In this document: piece after piece, positions 1 through 12,954 of the stretch
How positions within the stretch are numbered: position 1 is the stretch's first letter
Layout of the letters: each line of letters begins with the position of its first letter
Assembly: GCA_947034885.2 (NCBI GenBank)
Contig: OX344755.2
Location: forward strand, 25,055,052 to 25,119,051
Source: Thuidium tamariscinum
Taxonomy: Eukaryota; Streptophyta; Bryopsida; Hypnales; Thuidiaceae
Direction: 5' to 3'
DNA length: 64,000 nucleotides
Made by a program: the position numbers and the translations under genes
The notes under the pieces: model-generated
What the model was told of the DNA's origin: nothing
Database searches by the model: none
The model's input: only the letters and a program-made list of their open reading frames with translations

Positions 1-354
1 AGACAATTAGGTAAATTTTGAATTTTATAATAACACAACACAATGGTAGTTTGCACACAAATGGTCATAGTCATTGCGCAAACATAATATTTTACAATTG
101 CTAACATGGTGATTTTGTAAAAACAATCTAACGGTGTTAATTGGCCAAAAATCTTTTGTGTCAAGAAATTCTAGTCGAGGATTTAATGCTAAAAATTGCA
201 TGGAAAACATAGCACTAGGGTAGAACTTTAGATTATAGGATAATGTCTTGCTCACTACAAATGTTAATAACTTGTCATTACTTGCATTGGCCCTAGTATA
301 ATTTTATTTTTCAAATTTTTCAAATTTTTGAATGGCCCAATGTGCAAATGCAAG
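1..354 (+). other. Probable intron sequence of the dynein intermediate-chain gene
   Basis: AT-rich sequence with no exon I could support, ending in an AG acceptor directly before the exon at 355. It is presumably intron of the gene whose 5' part lies outside the window. Confidence 0.5.
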
Positions 355-2897
355 GATTTGGAATATTTGAATCTGATGAAGTTGAAGAAGGTTCCAAGCC
401 AAAACAAAGGCGCACAACCACAACCTTTCATATCTCGACGTTCTGCAGGGTTGTGTTTTGAGTTTTCAAAAAAAGATATTGGGTATGGAGGTTCACTACT
501 TCACTATCGGATGATTGCATGAACCACTTGTGCTATTTGTTGCATTTTGCAACAGTATTCTTGACTTTTTCTAGAATACTATGAAATTAGAAAACTAATT
601 TTTAAATTTTTAAAAAAATGCGACTTATGTATACACCTTTAAGACAAGGCAACCCCTGGAAGGATTCTATAGAAAAATTCTCTAAGTAGGAGAACTTGAA
701 AAGTGCCAAACCTTAAGAAAATACATACCTTCATGTTTTAATTAGGAAAAAATAGTAAAAATAAGTAAATACAAAAAATAAAAAGTGACCATTTGCAAAA
801 ACTTTATAGTGATGGTCATTCACCAAAAAGACCACCAAAATAATATTTTATATGTTTCAAAATTCAAGCAAAAAGAAGCTCACTTTGTAGACTTCCACAC
901 CACATAAAATTAATTACTTTCAAAAATCCTTCCTTGTAAAGGTAGAAGTCTACTATAATACCATATCATCTAAATTTCATCTTTAAATCATTAAAAAAAA
1001 AGGTACTCCTTAGAATTAAAAACCTCCAAATTGTCATTTGTGACATTCAATCACTAGTAGTATTTTAATATTAAACTATTTTTGAAAATTATGAAAAAAT
1101 TACATAAAGTGTATGATAGTCATGAGTACCTTCTTTAGAAATATTGAGTCATTTGGAGCAAAAATGAAAAAGTTATGGTCAAAAAATTGAACAACATGAG
1201 ACATGTGACGGAAAATAGTACAAGTGTTTTATGCAATCACCCTATCCTTCTTTTGCCTATGGAGAGATTTATTTGGAACTTGGAAAACAGTCTTTTATGA
1301 AGATGAGTGTGGAACTTGATTGTTACATTTCATATTAGGTTGTTGTATTCTAGTATGATGTGGAGTTGTTACTTGTCAATTGGGATAGGCAGGATTTACC
1401 TTGTAGGTTCAGAGGAAGGACCCATCTATAAGTGTGATCGCTCCTATAGTGAGCAATATGTAATGATCTACATAGGCCACAATGGCCCTGTATATGAGGT
1501 AAGGCACCTATTCTATATCTACAATCCTTGAAATATCTCTTTTGCTAAAAGGAATTATACAACTTTGTACTCTCTTTTAGATCACATTTTGGTACTACTT
1601 TACTCTTGGAATTGGTAGAACCAAGAATGAAGGTGTTTACTTTGAATTAAGGTAATTCTATGCATGGGGTGTAGGTTCGGTGGTCGCCGTACGTGCCATC
1701 CTTGTTTCTTAGTTGTAGCACTGATTGGACAGTACGACTTTGGAGTGAAGATCAAGTTAGTAGTTCTGCAGAATTTTTTTGCCTTCTCTATAGCACTCTC
1801 ATGGACAAGCACTCTCTCCCAAAGCTTGCATGAGATTCTCAAATAGACCATTAGTTTTTTATAAAACTCTTGCATACTACAATACAAATGTCACATTACC
1901 TAGGAGTTCTACTAAACCTTTTCTATATTGTAATAATGATTATACTCAAATGTTGATCTTATATTGCAACCCTTCATTGCTTTGTAACCTGATAAGGAAG
2001 ACCTGATAAAAAAAAGTGGTATGCATCTTAGGAAGGAGCTCTACTTGTGTTTCAGACAACAAACATGGCTATAGCTGATGTTCGATGGTCATTTGATTAT
2101 GCTTGTGTTTTTGCAGTGGCCTCTACTGATGGTCATATAGAAGTATTTTCTAAATTTTGCCTCTACCTTTGGATTTGAATAACTAATGTCTCTTAGTGCA
2201 ATTCATATGGGTATGCCTTTTAATATTCTCATACATGTATGTAGATTCCTTGAGGTGTACATATGTATCACTACTGTTGATGCTTCATACGTGAAGTAGA
2301 AGAAGGTTTATTTTACATAAGAATGAAAGCATTGTGTTTGTCGGGGGACCTTCACGTTCCATTACAATTCGTTACATGGCAGATGTGGGACTTGCACCTT
2401 TCAGTCATGAAACCAGTGATGGCTCATTTGATAGATGACGAGAGTATGTTGTCATGCATGATGTTCTCTGAAGAATCACCAGTGATTCTTGTAGGAGGCA
2501 ACAAAGGTGCCTTTTATATCCTAAGATTTGTAAGTACTCTCAACCACTTCCCTCCACTCCAATTCCTTACTTGATATTAGGTTGCCTTACTCATAGAAAT
2601 ATATACTCTTTAGGTGAGGTTTATCTTTGCTACCCAAAGGACAAAAGAGGTAGATTTCTTATGACACGTTATGTTTCCAAATACGTATGATTTGCACATC
2701 TCAAGATTCCTAACTCTCTCTCTAGCAACCAAGTACACATAGATTTGTTGGATCCAATAATGATGATACTAAATATTTCAATTGGAATTTCTTAAAATGT
2801 ATAGGATGGATTGTCAAGGGAACAAACAGACGAGGCAGAATCCCAAAAGCTTAAAGATACACTAGCAGCATCAGTCACCCGTCATGGTGCAGTGTAG
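355..2897 (+). CDS. Axonemal inner-arm dynein intermediate chain, DNAI4/WDR78/IC138-type, 3' part (5' end outside window)
   Basis: Six exons were traced: 355-482, 1393-1498, 1675-1755, 2032-2142, 2383-2529 and 2805-2897 (stop TAG). Together they give 666 nt with consistent phases, i.e. 221 residues plus stop. The product is the C-terminal WD-repeat propeller. Visible motifs are RRSAGLCFEFS, IYLVGSEEGPIYKC, GHNGPVYE, FLSCSTDWTVRLW, LLVFQTTNMAIADVRW, FAVASTDGHIE, MWDLHLSVMKPV and SPVILVGGNKGAFYIL, then a short charged tail. From family knowledge this arrangement fits the intermediate chain of inner dynein arm I1/f, which is built into sperm flagella and regulates motility; outer-arm DNAI1 is the nearest alternative. 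The reading frame is open through all six exons, so nothing here indicates a pseudogene, though upstream exons are not visible. Intron 355-482/1393 carries MITE A1. Expression in male gametes is inferred. Confidence 0.85.
509..1242. mobile_element. MITE A1 (family A) in a dynein-gene intron
   Basis: This is a 734-bp non-coding element with terminal inverted repeats related to GGGTGATTGCAAGAAACA. The left end reads GGATGATTGCATGAACCAC and the right end GTGTTTTATGCAATCACCC. It is flanked by a direct 4-bp duplication TATC (505-508 and 1243-1246). It is collinear over its whole length with A2 at 38319-39051. No transposase is encoded, so it is non-autonomous. It sits wholly inside an intron and does not break the reading frame. 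Confidence 0.85.
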
Positions 2898-5800
2898 CGT
2901 ATTATTAGATACATCCATTGAATGGCTTGCATGCTTTTCGCCAAACTCTTGTTTTAGGACAACATTGGATACGGACTTTATAGCAACTAGGAAACTAGTC
3001 ATCTCAAACCCACTTTTTAGTTATCATTGAAATAATTTCAAACTTTGCGTTTTGAATTACTTTAGTATTTTTTTTGATCATGTATAACATTTTCAATTAC
3101 TTTAGTTAGTTTTTTAATTTCAAATTCCATTGAATCCACATTTTTTTTCTATTTATTAATTTATAATCATTCTTCATATTGTAAATCCAAGTCTATAACA
3201 TTACTTTATATTTTCTTAGTTGATATTCAAACCATCAAAAACCTCAATTAGTTCAAAATGAATATTTCCAAAAGTTATATACAATGTTTTATTATTATAA
3301 TAACTACCAAAATTTCTAAGTATTATTTTATCTTCCATATCATAGACATTAATTTGTTTTCTTGAGTAACAAGATATCTACATAATTGTAGAAAATCACA
3401 CCACAATCCACCAACAATTGAGCTCTTTGATATTTTTCCTATGAACTAATCTAATTATTTGAAGATACATTTGATCTATATATTAGATATTTTCAACCTA
3501 TTCTATTACATAAATCATATAAAAAAAGATTCATTCAATTTTATGACAAAATCCTTCATTTTTTTTTTTTTTTTTTTTGGCACAAATGAAAGGGGAATTC
3601 ATTGCAAAGAAAGAGAATACAAACCACCCCACCACAAAAGGCCAGGGAGAGTCCTTCATACTTTTAGAATTCTTCTTACCAAACATTGCTTTAAATAATG
3701 TACTATGCTTATTCACAACTTTATTGATGGTTGAATATATCATGATATGTAACAAAATCAAATAAACAATATTTTACATTATATTGTACTTGTATTAGTG
3801 TTTAGGAGATTATTACATTCAATTTCTCATCTAATTTTTCCATAATATAAATATGAATTTTTCCAAAAATGGTACAACCTATACAAAATTACTAGAGGTA
3901 GAAATATACAAATGTACAAATTTCTTTGAAAATCAATATGAAAATTCTAGTTTGATAAAACAAACTAATGAATTGATATTCAAATATAAACCAAATACAA
4001 TCACATCTCTACATTTAATTTTGCTTGTGAACTGTATCATTGAACTTTTACTTCATACTTTGACAAAGATGCAATTTAGGTAGACTAGCAACTTCACTAG
4101 ATTTATAAAAAATAGAATGTAGAGACAAAATTTAATCTTAATCTTTAGAAAATGCTTAGATTGAAACAAATTTTTTGTCTACAACTCACTAAAATTACAT
4201 AATTAAAGAAAAATATGACAAAGTTGGAAAGAACAATGGATAAGATATACATGTCATGAAGTCAATACAACATAGGAGAAAATTGTGCACAATTGATACA
4301 AAATATATAAAAATAGGTTTCAAGAGATGTTGAATTTGCATCCAGGATGTCTTGTAAGGATAAGCTTCGAAGTCCTAACTTTTGAAATAACCACTAGATC
4401 TTTATAATAGATGAAGCAAACAAAAAAGTATTTTGAAAATGAATTTTTTTTCCTTAAATATTAAGCTTTAATGAAAAAACAAAATCTAAATAGGAGGTTC
4501 TATATGTCTATAATGATCAATTTCTTTTGATGGGTAGCCTTCATACTTCTTGAAATAGTTGCAAAAGAAATCAATACTTCAACTACTTCAAACAACTTAA
4601 TAGCTATAAATTTTTTAAAGACTTGTTTTTTCTTGGCCAGCAACTTGCAACCAAACAAAGTTGTGACACCACAATCCAAAAACAATTGTCGGAGTTGATA
4701 CAATCCAAACAATCTTGCCTCACCTACCATATTCAACAAACCAAGACCAATAAAGCTAAACATAGTTGGCATTGAAGACTATAGGTAGAAGGTTATAAAT
4801 TTTTTTTTTATTGAATGAACAAGTAAAATATCAACTTTTATTCTACAAAATTCATTCCCCTTCAAAACTCTACACTAAAATAATTGTAAAAAGAACTAGG
4901 TGATATGGCCAATTGTAATAATACACTAGAATGTAACGAATATCAAAATTTCCTTATAAGATAGTAAGAGATAAGACCAACTATTAGACTAACTATCTCC
5001 TAAGCAAATTTGCCTTAGTTAAACATTTAGATCTAAAATGATTAGAAAAGCCTAGTCACTAAAGTTTAAATATTATAAATCCAACTCCTTAGTCTTGTCT
5101 TGACTACCTCTGTGCAAACTCGTCATTCAATCAATGAGCACAACCACCATCAACTCTTTGATTGTATGGTGGTGGTGGTAGTGAATGGATTGCTTATAGA
5201 TGTTTAGAAAATGAGAAGAATGCTTATTGGCTTACACTTAATTTTAAAATGACATGAAGGAGGAAATGTACTAACCTTGATGTTAATCCCACTTTTGTAT
5301 TGGTCTTAATGATGAGCATACCTAATTTGTTTGTTTTTGTTTCTCTTTCTTTAGCTAAGACTTGCTTGTAGATTTTTCATCCTCACTCCATGTCAAAAAA
5401 GAGCAAATTTTAGATTTTGACCTTGAAATATTAGAGGGTGAAAAAATTAATGATGCAAACTAAAAAAAAGGAAGATGTTTGGGCACTAAATTTGCATGAT
5501 TTAAATTGTGATCTATTAGTTTATGAGGTCCATTTTGTTATAAACAAAAACTATAACATCTTTTCCTTGCTTAGAGTGCATCACATCTACTTGGCTAACA
5601 AGATCAAGAAAAGATGATTGTTTGCATGAAGAAAATGAAAAAAAACTAGTTTCAATATGTTGTTGATTTGCTACAGGCACCTATAAGGAGTATGGATTCA
5701 TTCTTGAGGTACTCCTCTCATCTAGGGCAAAAGTTGTAAGCAACTACATATACAAATAAAAATATTATAAACAAAGAATAAGTCTCTTCTTACACAATAC

Positions 5801-6968
5801 TTAAGATGGACAAAATCACTAGACACAACAATAAACAATAATATGATGACCTCAAACAAGACTTTTGGTAGAATTAGACTCTATCAAGAATTCTTAGCAT
5901 CAACAAAAAAAAACATGTAATGAATCATTAAAAGCAAGAAAAGTACACCCAGAGTAGTACGTGCATCTAAGTTGTTGCACACAAGCTACCACTTTTGTGA
6001 AGCCTATTACAGTGGAGTGAGATCCCAATTGACTGGCCATCATTGTTGAAAGACACCAATCCACAATGCCATCTCGAATTCCTCTTCGAAATCACCTTAA
6101 AAGATCCTCTTCGAAATCACTTTAAAAGATCCTCATCTCATCTACACCATTGTCACAATTATCTAAGGTCCTTCACAATGCTTCAACTCTCACCTTTTTC
6201 AATTACGAAAGGCACAACCACAACCTCAAAAACAATCTCTCAATTATACAAACCACCACGTTGTTGCTAGTTGAAAGGAAGTAGAAGTCAATAGTAGAAT
6301 GCAAAACCTAATCAACTACTGTTGAATTTTGCGTGAAGTGTATGCTTGTTGGTCCTTGTAATGTAAATGTGATATTATTTATTTAATTAATTAATTAATT
6401 AAAAAAACAAAGAGCCCAAGGTCCACCCAAGATAGCCTCCCCTAGCCAACCAAAAAACCACCTAAACAACCTCTCCTTAGTGACCTCCAAGTAAGCCCAA
6501 GTTCAAAAGAAAGGTCTATCCAAGCAATCTTCCCCCTTAACTAACCAAGGGTCTACCAAAGCCACCCCTTCCCCTAACCAAGCACATGTCAACCTATATT
6601 GTGTGGTGTGAATAGGGTTATAGATAAAATTTGGATACAAAGATCCCAAACCCATGATCGATGCCATGATCCGTTTGTCCAAAAGGATAGAGCCACTAAA
6701 AGTCCAGTGGTTTTTCCATTCCATTAATACGAATATTCAATAAACTTCAGCATAACTCTCCAAACCCACAAACGAAACTATTCAACTGGAACACCTGACC
6801 AGCTAAACGGTCTGTCATAGGAAATGGCTGAAAGCGCGTCCAAATGGATGTAAAAATTTCGAGTGGAACACCAATGATTGGCTGGTGTAGGTCAATTAAT
6901 AAAACATCACAAAACTCAAAAGGAGTTCTGCAAGGCACTTTACAAAAGAAGAATGCGCATAAGGAATG
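2898..6968. other. AT-rich region between two genes
   Basis: No convincing gene was found. It holds long A/T runs, a perfect-in-length 25-bp tandem duplication at 6081-6105 and 6106-6130, an AATT microsatellite around 6380-6402, and a C/A-rich stretch at 6410-6600 with repeated CCCAAG and CCACC motifs. The part next to 6969 probably includes the 3' untranslated region of the minus-strand fucosyltransferase gene, but I could not place a poly(A) signal. An open frame at 4500-4772 (minus) resembles nothing I recognise. Confidence 0.4.
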
Positions 6969-9900
6969 CTATTGTCTTTGGCATGAGCTAAGACTTCCTC
7001 TCGATTGCAAATCACAACTCAAAAGCTGCCTAGTATTTACGGGTTTTTTCTTGGGAGTAATTTTGATTGGATCAGTCTCAGAACACAAACAATCCGGTAG
7101 AGGATTTGTGTAGAAAGCTTCTTCAGTTCTAAAACGGTCCCTTCCTTTCGTCCCTGTTATAGGACCTTTCCTTGTTCGTGGCGCACCTTGCCTGCAAAAA
7201 CAGCTCAAAAAGGTTCAGAATCAATTCATGGTGTCAAATAGTTCTTAGAATTTGTAAAATTGGTTGTACTGAAGAGAATCCGGAAGAAGAAACTCAGCAT
7301 GCTGTTAGGGATCCTTCCTCTAGACCCAATGCTTTGAAGATCCCCAATACTAGATTCAGGATGCTCTAGGAACACCCTCGAAGATACAAACCCTAAATAA
7401 CGGAGCGAGTGGGGTTCGAGTTAAGGCTGGAACGGCAGCTAGTCTATTCCCCTTCGGGTCTAATTAAGAATATACAGAAAAGTAATACCATAGAATGGAC
7501 TCATTGACCTTTGGTTTCATAATGCACCAGGGTCCTCGATACCTGGGATACATCCCTGCTATATACCCTTTAGAATGCTGGGTCTGCACAGCGGGTCCTC
7601 CTATACTACTGAGTCCTTCATTTATATATGTGACACGTGAACAACCTTTATGGGGAAGGAATGAAACATCAGAAGTAGTAAACTTATTACCTCTTCTTGT
7701 GGATGTCTGTAATCAACCCTGCAAGCTTAGGGCCTTCGGTAAGCTCTCCAGTATCAAGCTTGTCAAAGAGAGCTACGAGCTCCTTCCTGTGAGAACCAGG
7801 ATGGGTCGTGTCAAAATACAAGAGTACATGAGGAACAACATAAGACTTCCAGTTTTTAAAGATGCTTTGAACTAGGTAGCGATAATGAATAAAGCACATA
7901 CATCAAGGAGTCTGAAATGTACAGTCTCGCGAAAACAGACCTGTCTGGGGTAATGGTCTTGCGGTGCTCAAGATACCGCCGATGCCCTTCTACAGCCCTT
8001 GCCATGTTCCCAGAGTAAGAAGGTACGAACACATCACTTTCGATCGAAACGATGTAGTCCAGTGCAGCCATTTGAGAGGAGTGATTGACGAATGGTGCAA
8101 GCTCCTCGGCGGTTGCGACAGTCTCCTGCATGCACTCACTTTCATGTTCAGGACCATCTGCGCAAAACTCTAAAATTTGTACATATACTGACAATCAGCA
8201 CAAAAACGCAATGGCCCAAACAGCTCAGGAATAAAGTTTAGATGAGAGAATCACATGAGTAGCACTAAAATTCATTGCAGGACATGAAGTTCCAAACTTA
8301 TCAGAATATACAAGCTTCCACAGTTTCTTTAATTAGTCCGACACTCTGGATGGTAAAAATGAATGGGCTCACCTTCCGCAAGACATTTGGAAAACGAGAT
8401 AAAAGACCCGCCATTCGTTCATCACCACCATAAATCTCTCCAGCAGCAATGTAAATTGGAGTACTTTTCGGATAGCCCAAGGCCATCAAGAAAATCCCGA
8501 CTTCAGTTGGTGTCAGCGGGCAATAACCTTTAACCCTTTGGTCTGTAGAGTTGATGTCCTTCACCTTCCAATGAGCTGTCTGCTTTCTAAAAAAGCATAA
8601 GAATGCATTTAGTGCATAATCTTAATAAACAAACAGTAAAATGGATGTATTCAATGAAGGCGCGTATATATATAAATAAATGTACTTAACGACCCACCAA
8701 TGTGGAACGGGATACCAAAAATATCTTATTCAAAGGACACATGCTCTATCCAGAAAATTCTATAGAGGGAGCTAACACCAGCAAGAGACCACTGAAAGAT
8801 AGAGAAAGAAGATACGATGGAAATTCCAAACCTTATCTTGGTCAATTCATCAGCTTCTTGAGGTGTAAGACCATAGGTGCAGCCACTGAAGGCCAACATA
8901 TCCTTTTCATACCGGAGGTGCAGAGCAATATAAGGTCCGTTTGTCCTTATTTTCTCAACAAGTCTCTGGAAAGAAAAAAGAAGATTCAGAGAGCATATGC
9001 CAATGCCACGACAAAAATTCGAAAGGAAATAACGAGACTAGTGCTACGAAGTGCAAAATATCGCGAACTATGTCCTGGATAGGTAAACCAATAACAAATA
9101 CTAATGAAAAAAAAAAGGTTGATGAATTGATGATGGACTTTGAGACGAGCAGGATAATACCTTTCCAAATTCCTCAATGGCATGTGAAAATCGAAGAGCA
9201 TCATAATGCACTCGACATCGCAACCTTTGAATGTCTTCAGGCAAGTCATTATTCGCCAAGCGTTGATCAGACTTTGAGGCACGTATGACCTGCACAAAAT
9301 CAAGATTGCCACCAAACTCTTCAAATTCCATGACCGATAAAACATTATTGAGTAGAACATACTCAAAATCCTGTACATATAGCGCACAAAACAGAAAAAA
9401 AAAAAAAAAAAAAAAAAACACGAAAGAACCCCACAGGTCCTAGCAATTACACACATGAAAAAAACGTTTGAGAGAATTTTTTGCTAGAAAACTAAACAGA
9501 GGGTTAAAATAACCAAAAGAAAGTCCGACACTAGAGTTCTTCTAGACGTCACCCTTCCATGTCCCTCATTAGACCCTCTTTCATTTCTAGTTGTAATTGA
9601 ATAGTTATTTGAATAATGTTCTTGTTATCAAGATTGCATGTACGGTAATCACATTGACATTTTTCTTCCTAAATTGAAATTTTGGCTCCACTTTCTACAC
9701 TAAACCGCAAAAAATACACCCAAGGCTTTCTACTACCATTTGAGAGGCAAAGAACTTTTTGACCGTCCTTTGAGGCCTGAATTCCAAGGGTGATACCAAA
9801 CCTCAATTTAGGAATGAGACAACTCAATGCAATTAGATTGCATGCAATCATGCCTTCTTGTCATTCCAAGAAGAACATAATTCCAATACAAATTTAAATG

Positions 9901-12900
9901 CAATCTACATTAGGAGTTGAAAATTGAAAGAGGGGCCAAATAAAAGGCAGCATTTTGTGACTTCTACGATATCTCTAACCTAACAGAAACTTCTGGCATC
10001 TTTAGAACTTGCAAACGGCCCTTGAAAGGTAAGTTCAAGATACCTTGTAATCTTTCCAGACAGGGGCAATGACTTCCTCATAGTATCTAACATGGGACCA
10101 GCTTTGAAACTGTTTCCCAGCTTTGGGTGCCAATAAATATTCTGGCGGAAGTGACTTCACCACATGAACGTCACCTTCTAAAGCCTCAATAAAATGGTCT
10201 ACATCAAATATGTCCGAAAAGTTGCTGCACAGTCAAGTGGAACATGCAAGTAAGCAGAGGGCCAAAATGAATTATATTACCCAGATGTTGCCGGATTACA
10301 TAACTTTTCATGAGGATCACATCAACCCACTGCCCTAAGTTCACTCAAACCATGCCATGACATCCTAAACCTAGATAGGAATGTAGTACAACAACTTCAA
10401 GAAAATACCAAATTACCAAATGTGGCACCGACCTTTTAGAATGCAAGTCCACACGATATCAACACTAAACAGAGAGAACTAAAAATGTACACTAGTTCCA
10501 AGGGATAATCGAAATTTCCATAAATTGATTTTTAATAAGGCCTTCTTGTGTAAGCGTGATGCATCTAAATACGGAAGGAACCTATTTAATCACCGCAGCT
10601 GGAATCTTTGTTTCAGAAACGGAAGCCGTGACTAACTATGCTGAAAAAACCCTTACCTAGAATCCTGCCAAAATGATCGTTTATCAAGCTCTGGAACAAC
10701 CAATGTAGCATTTAATATGCGTGCAACCGCCACCATATCACAAATCTGTCACAAATAAAAGTAGTTTTACAAACCGCTTGGCAGACAATATTCAGCCTCC
10801 TTACACATGAAACAGGAAGATTTGTGCAGACGGATATTCTTTTACAACCATCAAATTGGAGGTAAAATTTTGAAAACCGGAGATTCAAAGTTTTTATGCA
10901 AATTGAGAACCAGAGGATAGAAATCAAAGAAGATCAACAATCATAAGTAGTTTCCTTTGATAGACAATACATCAATTATCAACTACACATTACACATGAT
11001 CATGACAACAAAAATTATTTTCTACGTTGAAAAACGCACTTGACTCCCTTAAACATGTTGCAAAGACAGAGGATGAACAAACCATCTAAAGCAATATTGC
11101 CACAAATAAAAATCAACAAAGAGTCTAATGCAGCAATACAATCAAACTGGCAGAGTTTAGGTTGTAACGAAACCATACCCCAGCACGCATCTGATTCAGA
11201 CCTCCATTACTTTGCACCACAAGAAACCCTCTAGATTTAGCTGGACCTGCTTTCCAGTTCAGAAATCTTATGGCATTGATATAATGATTACGATTTGATT
11301 GAGTTAAGTCAAGTCTAGATATTGAAAAAAAAAACGACTAAGGGAAATATATAGATAGAAGTTCAGTTAAAAGTTTAGATCTATTATCAAGAACACAACC
11401 TGCTCACAAAGCTACCAAACTGATGCTCTAAAGTCAACCGTATTTCAAGCCTAACACCTCTAAAATCAGGTAAAAGTCCTTTTTATACAGATGCTTTGAT
11501 ACAGGTGCAGGAAATAGCGTACTAAGAAAAGGAGTCTCCAGGCTTCCTATGGCTGGAATAGATAATTCCAACAATAAAATGAAAATTATACATAAAAAAG
11601 ATTCACCTGAGTAAGACTTGCTAGGCACAACGCAAGGATGATATCCTCGGTTGGGAGGAGGCTTCCAAAGTTTCTTAAATTCCACCGACTGTATCACGGA
11701 TATAAAAGTCATCCTCACGACATAGTAAGTTGACATCTTGAGTTAAAACTAATTAAGAAACTAGTACTCTGTGTTTGTCATTTATTCTCTTCAGACCTAT
11801 CGCCAAAAATTGCCTTCCAGTTTCCAATTGGGAAGAGACGAAGTCAGTAGCAAAAAACAAACAAACTGATATACATCTCAGATCTAAAAGGATCAATACC
11901 TACAAAGCATGATAATAGGATTATCACACGAAATACAGTGATACCATGACAGGAAGACTTGCATGAAAAGAAAAAAAAATCAGAACCCTTCGACTACAGG
12001 AAAAGCTCATAATCACTTCTAGAGTATTCATAACACTGTCAACTATCAAGGCCTGTGGTCACACTTCACACTAGAGGTTGCAATGCGTCTCAAATACCCG
12101 TTAGTATGTTCTCGACATAGACAATGAACAAGATCTCACCTCTACATCCGTACTTGGCAATTGGGATAACTGGGGGGGGACAAGCGCTTGTTGCACACTC
12201 AATTCACTAGCTCTGGGCTGTACTCCATAATCACCAGGCTGAAATAGAAGGAAAGAGATGCCGTCAAAAATGAAACTGAAGTGAGGTGAAGAGAGGTAAG
12301 GACCTCCTCAATTTCTACACCCATTGTAAACGACAATATAACAATCGAGATCATACCAGCTAAATTTACTGTCAGGTAATAAGAGCCACCGAGAGACTTA
12401 TCATGTTCAAAAAAACAGTCATCCGTAAGCGTTAATGAAGCCGTGCCAGGGAAAAAGAACTGCGCTTTGAGATGTTCCAAGAGTCTAATTTTAAGGAATG
12501 AGAGTCTATCCTTCAACCGTCCGAGAAATTCTTGCTTTCTGCAAATTGAGCGAGCCCAAGAATTCCTCGACAATGACTTAAAGCTCCTTAATCATGTCTA
12601 CACCTCCAATGAATATCATTTGTGACACAAATTTCACGGGAATAGAAGAACCACGAGAGAATTTAAAATCCAGATCTCCTCTGAAAGTAAACCTGAACTC
12701 CAAGGAAAATGATTGCAAGTGGCACGAAGGTAATCGGAGAAATACCTGAGAAATTATATAAGGCGAAACAGCCTCTCTTTGAGACCGCAAGATGGAAAGC
12801 ACATCGGGATAGAAGAACGTTGAAAATAACGCTCCTAGTCCAACACTAAGATACCCCAGCATCCATAAGAATCGAACAATACTAGCTCCAGATCGACCTC

Positions 12901-12943
12901 TTTGCCGTCGTGCCTGACCTGAAGTTACTCCCTGCCGGTGCAT
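6969..12943 (-). CDS. GDP-fucose O-fucosyltransferase-family protein (plant GT106/PF10250-type clade)
   Basis: Twelve coding exons in transcript order are 12943-12746, 12238-12140, 11688-11607, 11246-11179, 10745-10657, 10224-10044, 9289-9161, 8965-8832, 8586-8373, 8125-7941, 7786-7691 and 7191-6969. They sum to 1698 nt, or 565 residues, within the family's usual range. The start ATG lies 11 nt inside the first coding exon, whose AG acceptor precedes 12954. Residues 1-21 are basic, and about 22-45 form one hydrophobic signal anchor, giving a type II Golgi-like topology. Sugar-nucleotide features are [10 protein letters not shown] (about 140-149), [24 protein letters not shown] (298-311, Arg300 being the conserved HxR arginine), [24 protein letters not shown] and [16 protein letters not shown]. 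The C-terminus has the clade's [14 protein letters not shown]. Acceptor substrate is unknown; relatives act on proteins or on cell-wall glycans such as RG-I, so O-fucosylation is not proven. Confidence 0.93.
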
Positions 12944-12954
12944 AATGCTCCTCC

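Noticed and set aside
4500-4772. Minus-strand frame of 90 codons
   Set aside because: Protein-like in part but no recognisable family, no supporting splice or neighbour evidence.
8125-8170. Longer version of the exon beginning at 8125, including [11 protein letters not shown]
   Set aside because: The acceptor tgcatgcag before GAGACTGTC keeps phase and gives a gapless family alignment ([16 protein letters not shown]); the longer form would add residues foreign to the family.
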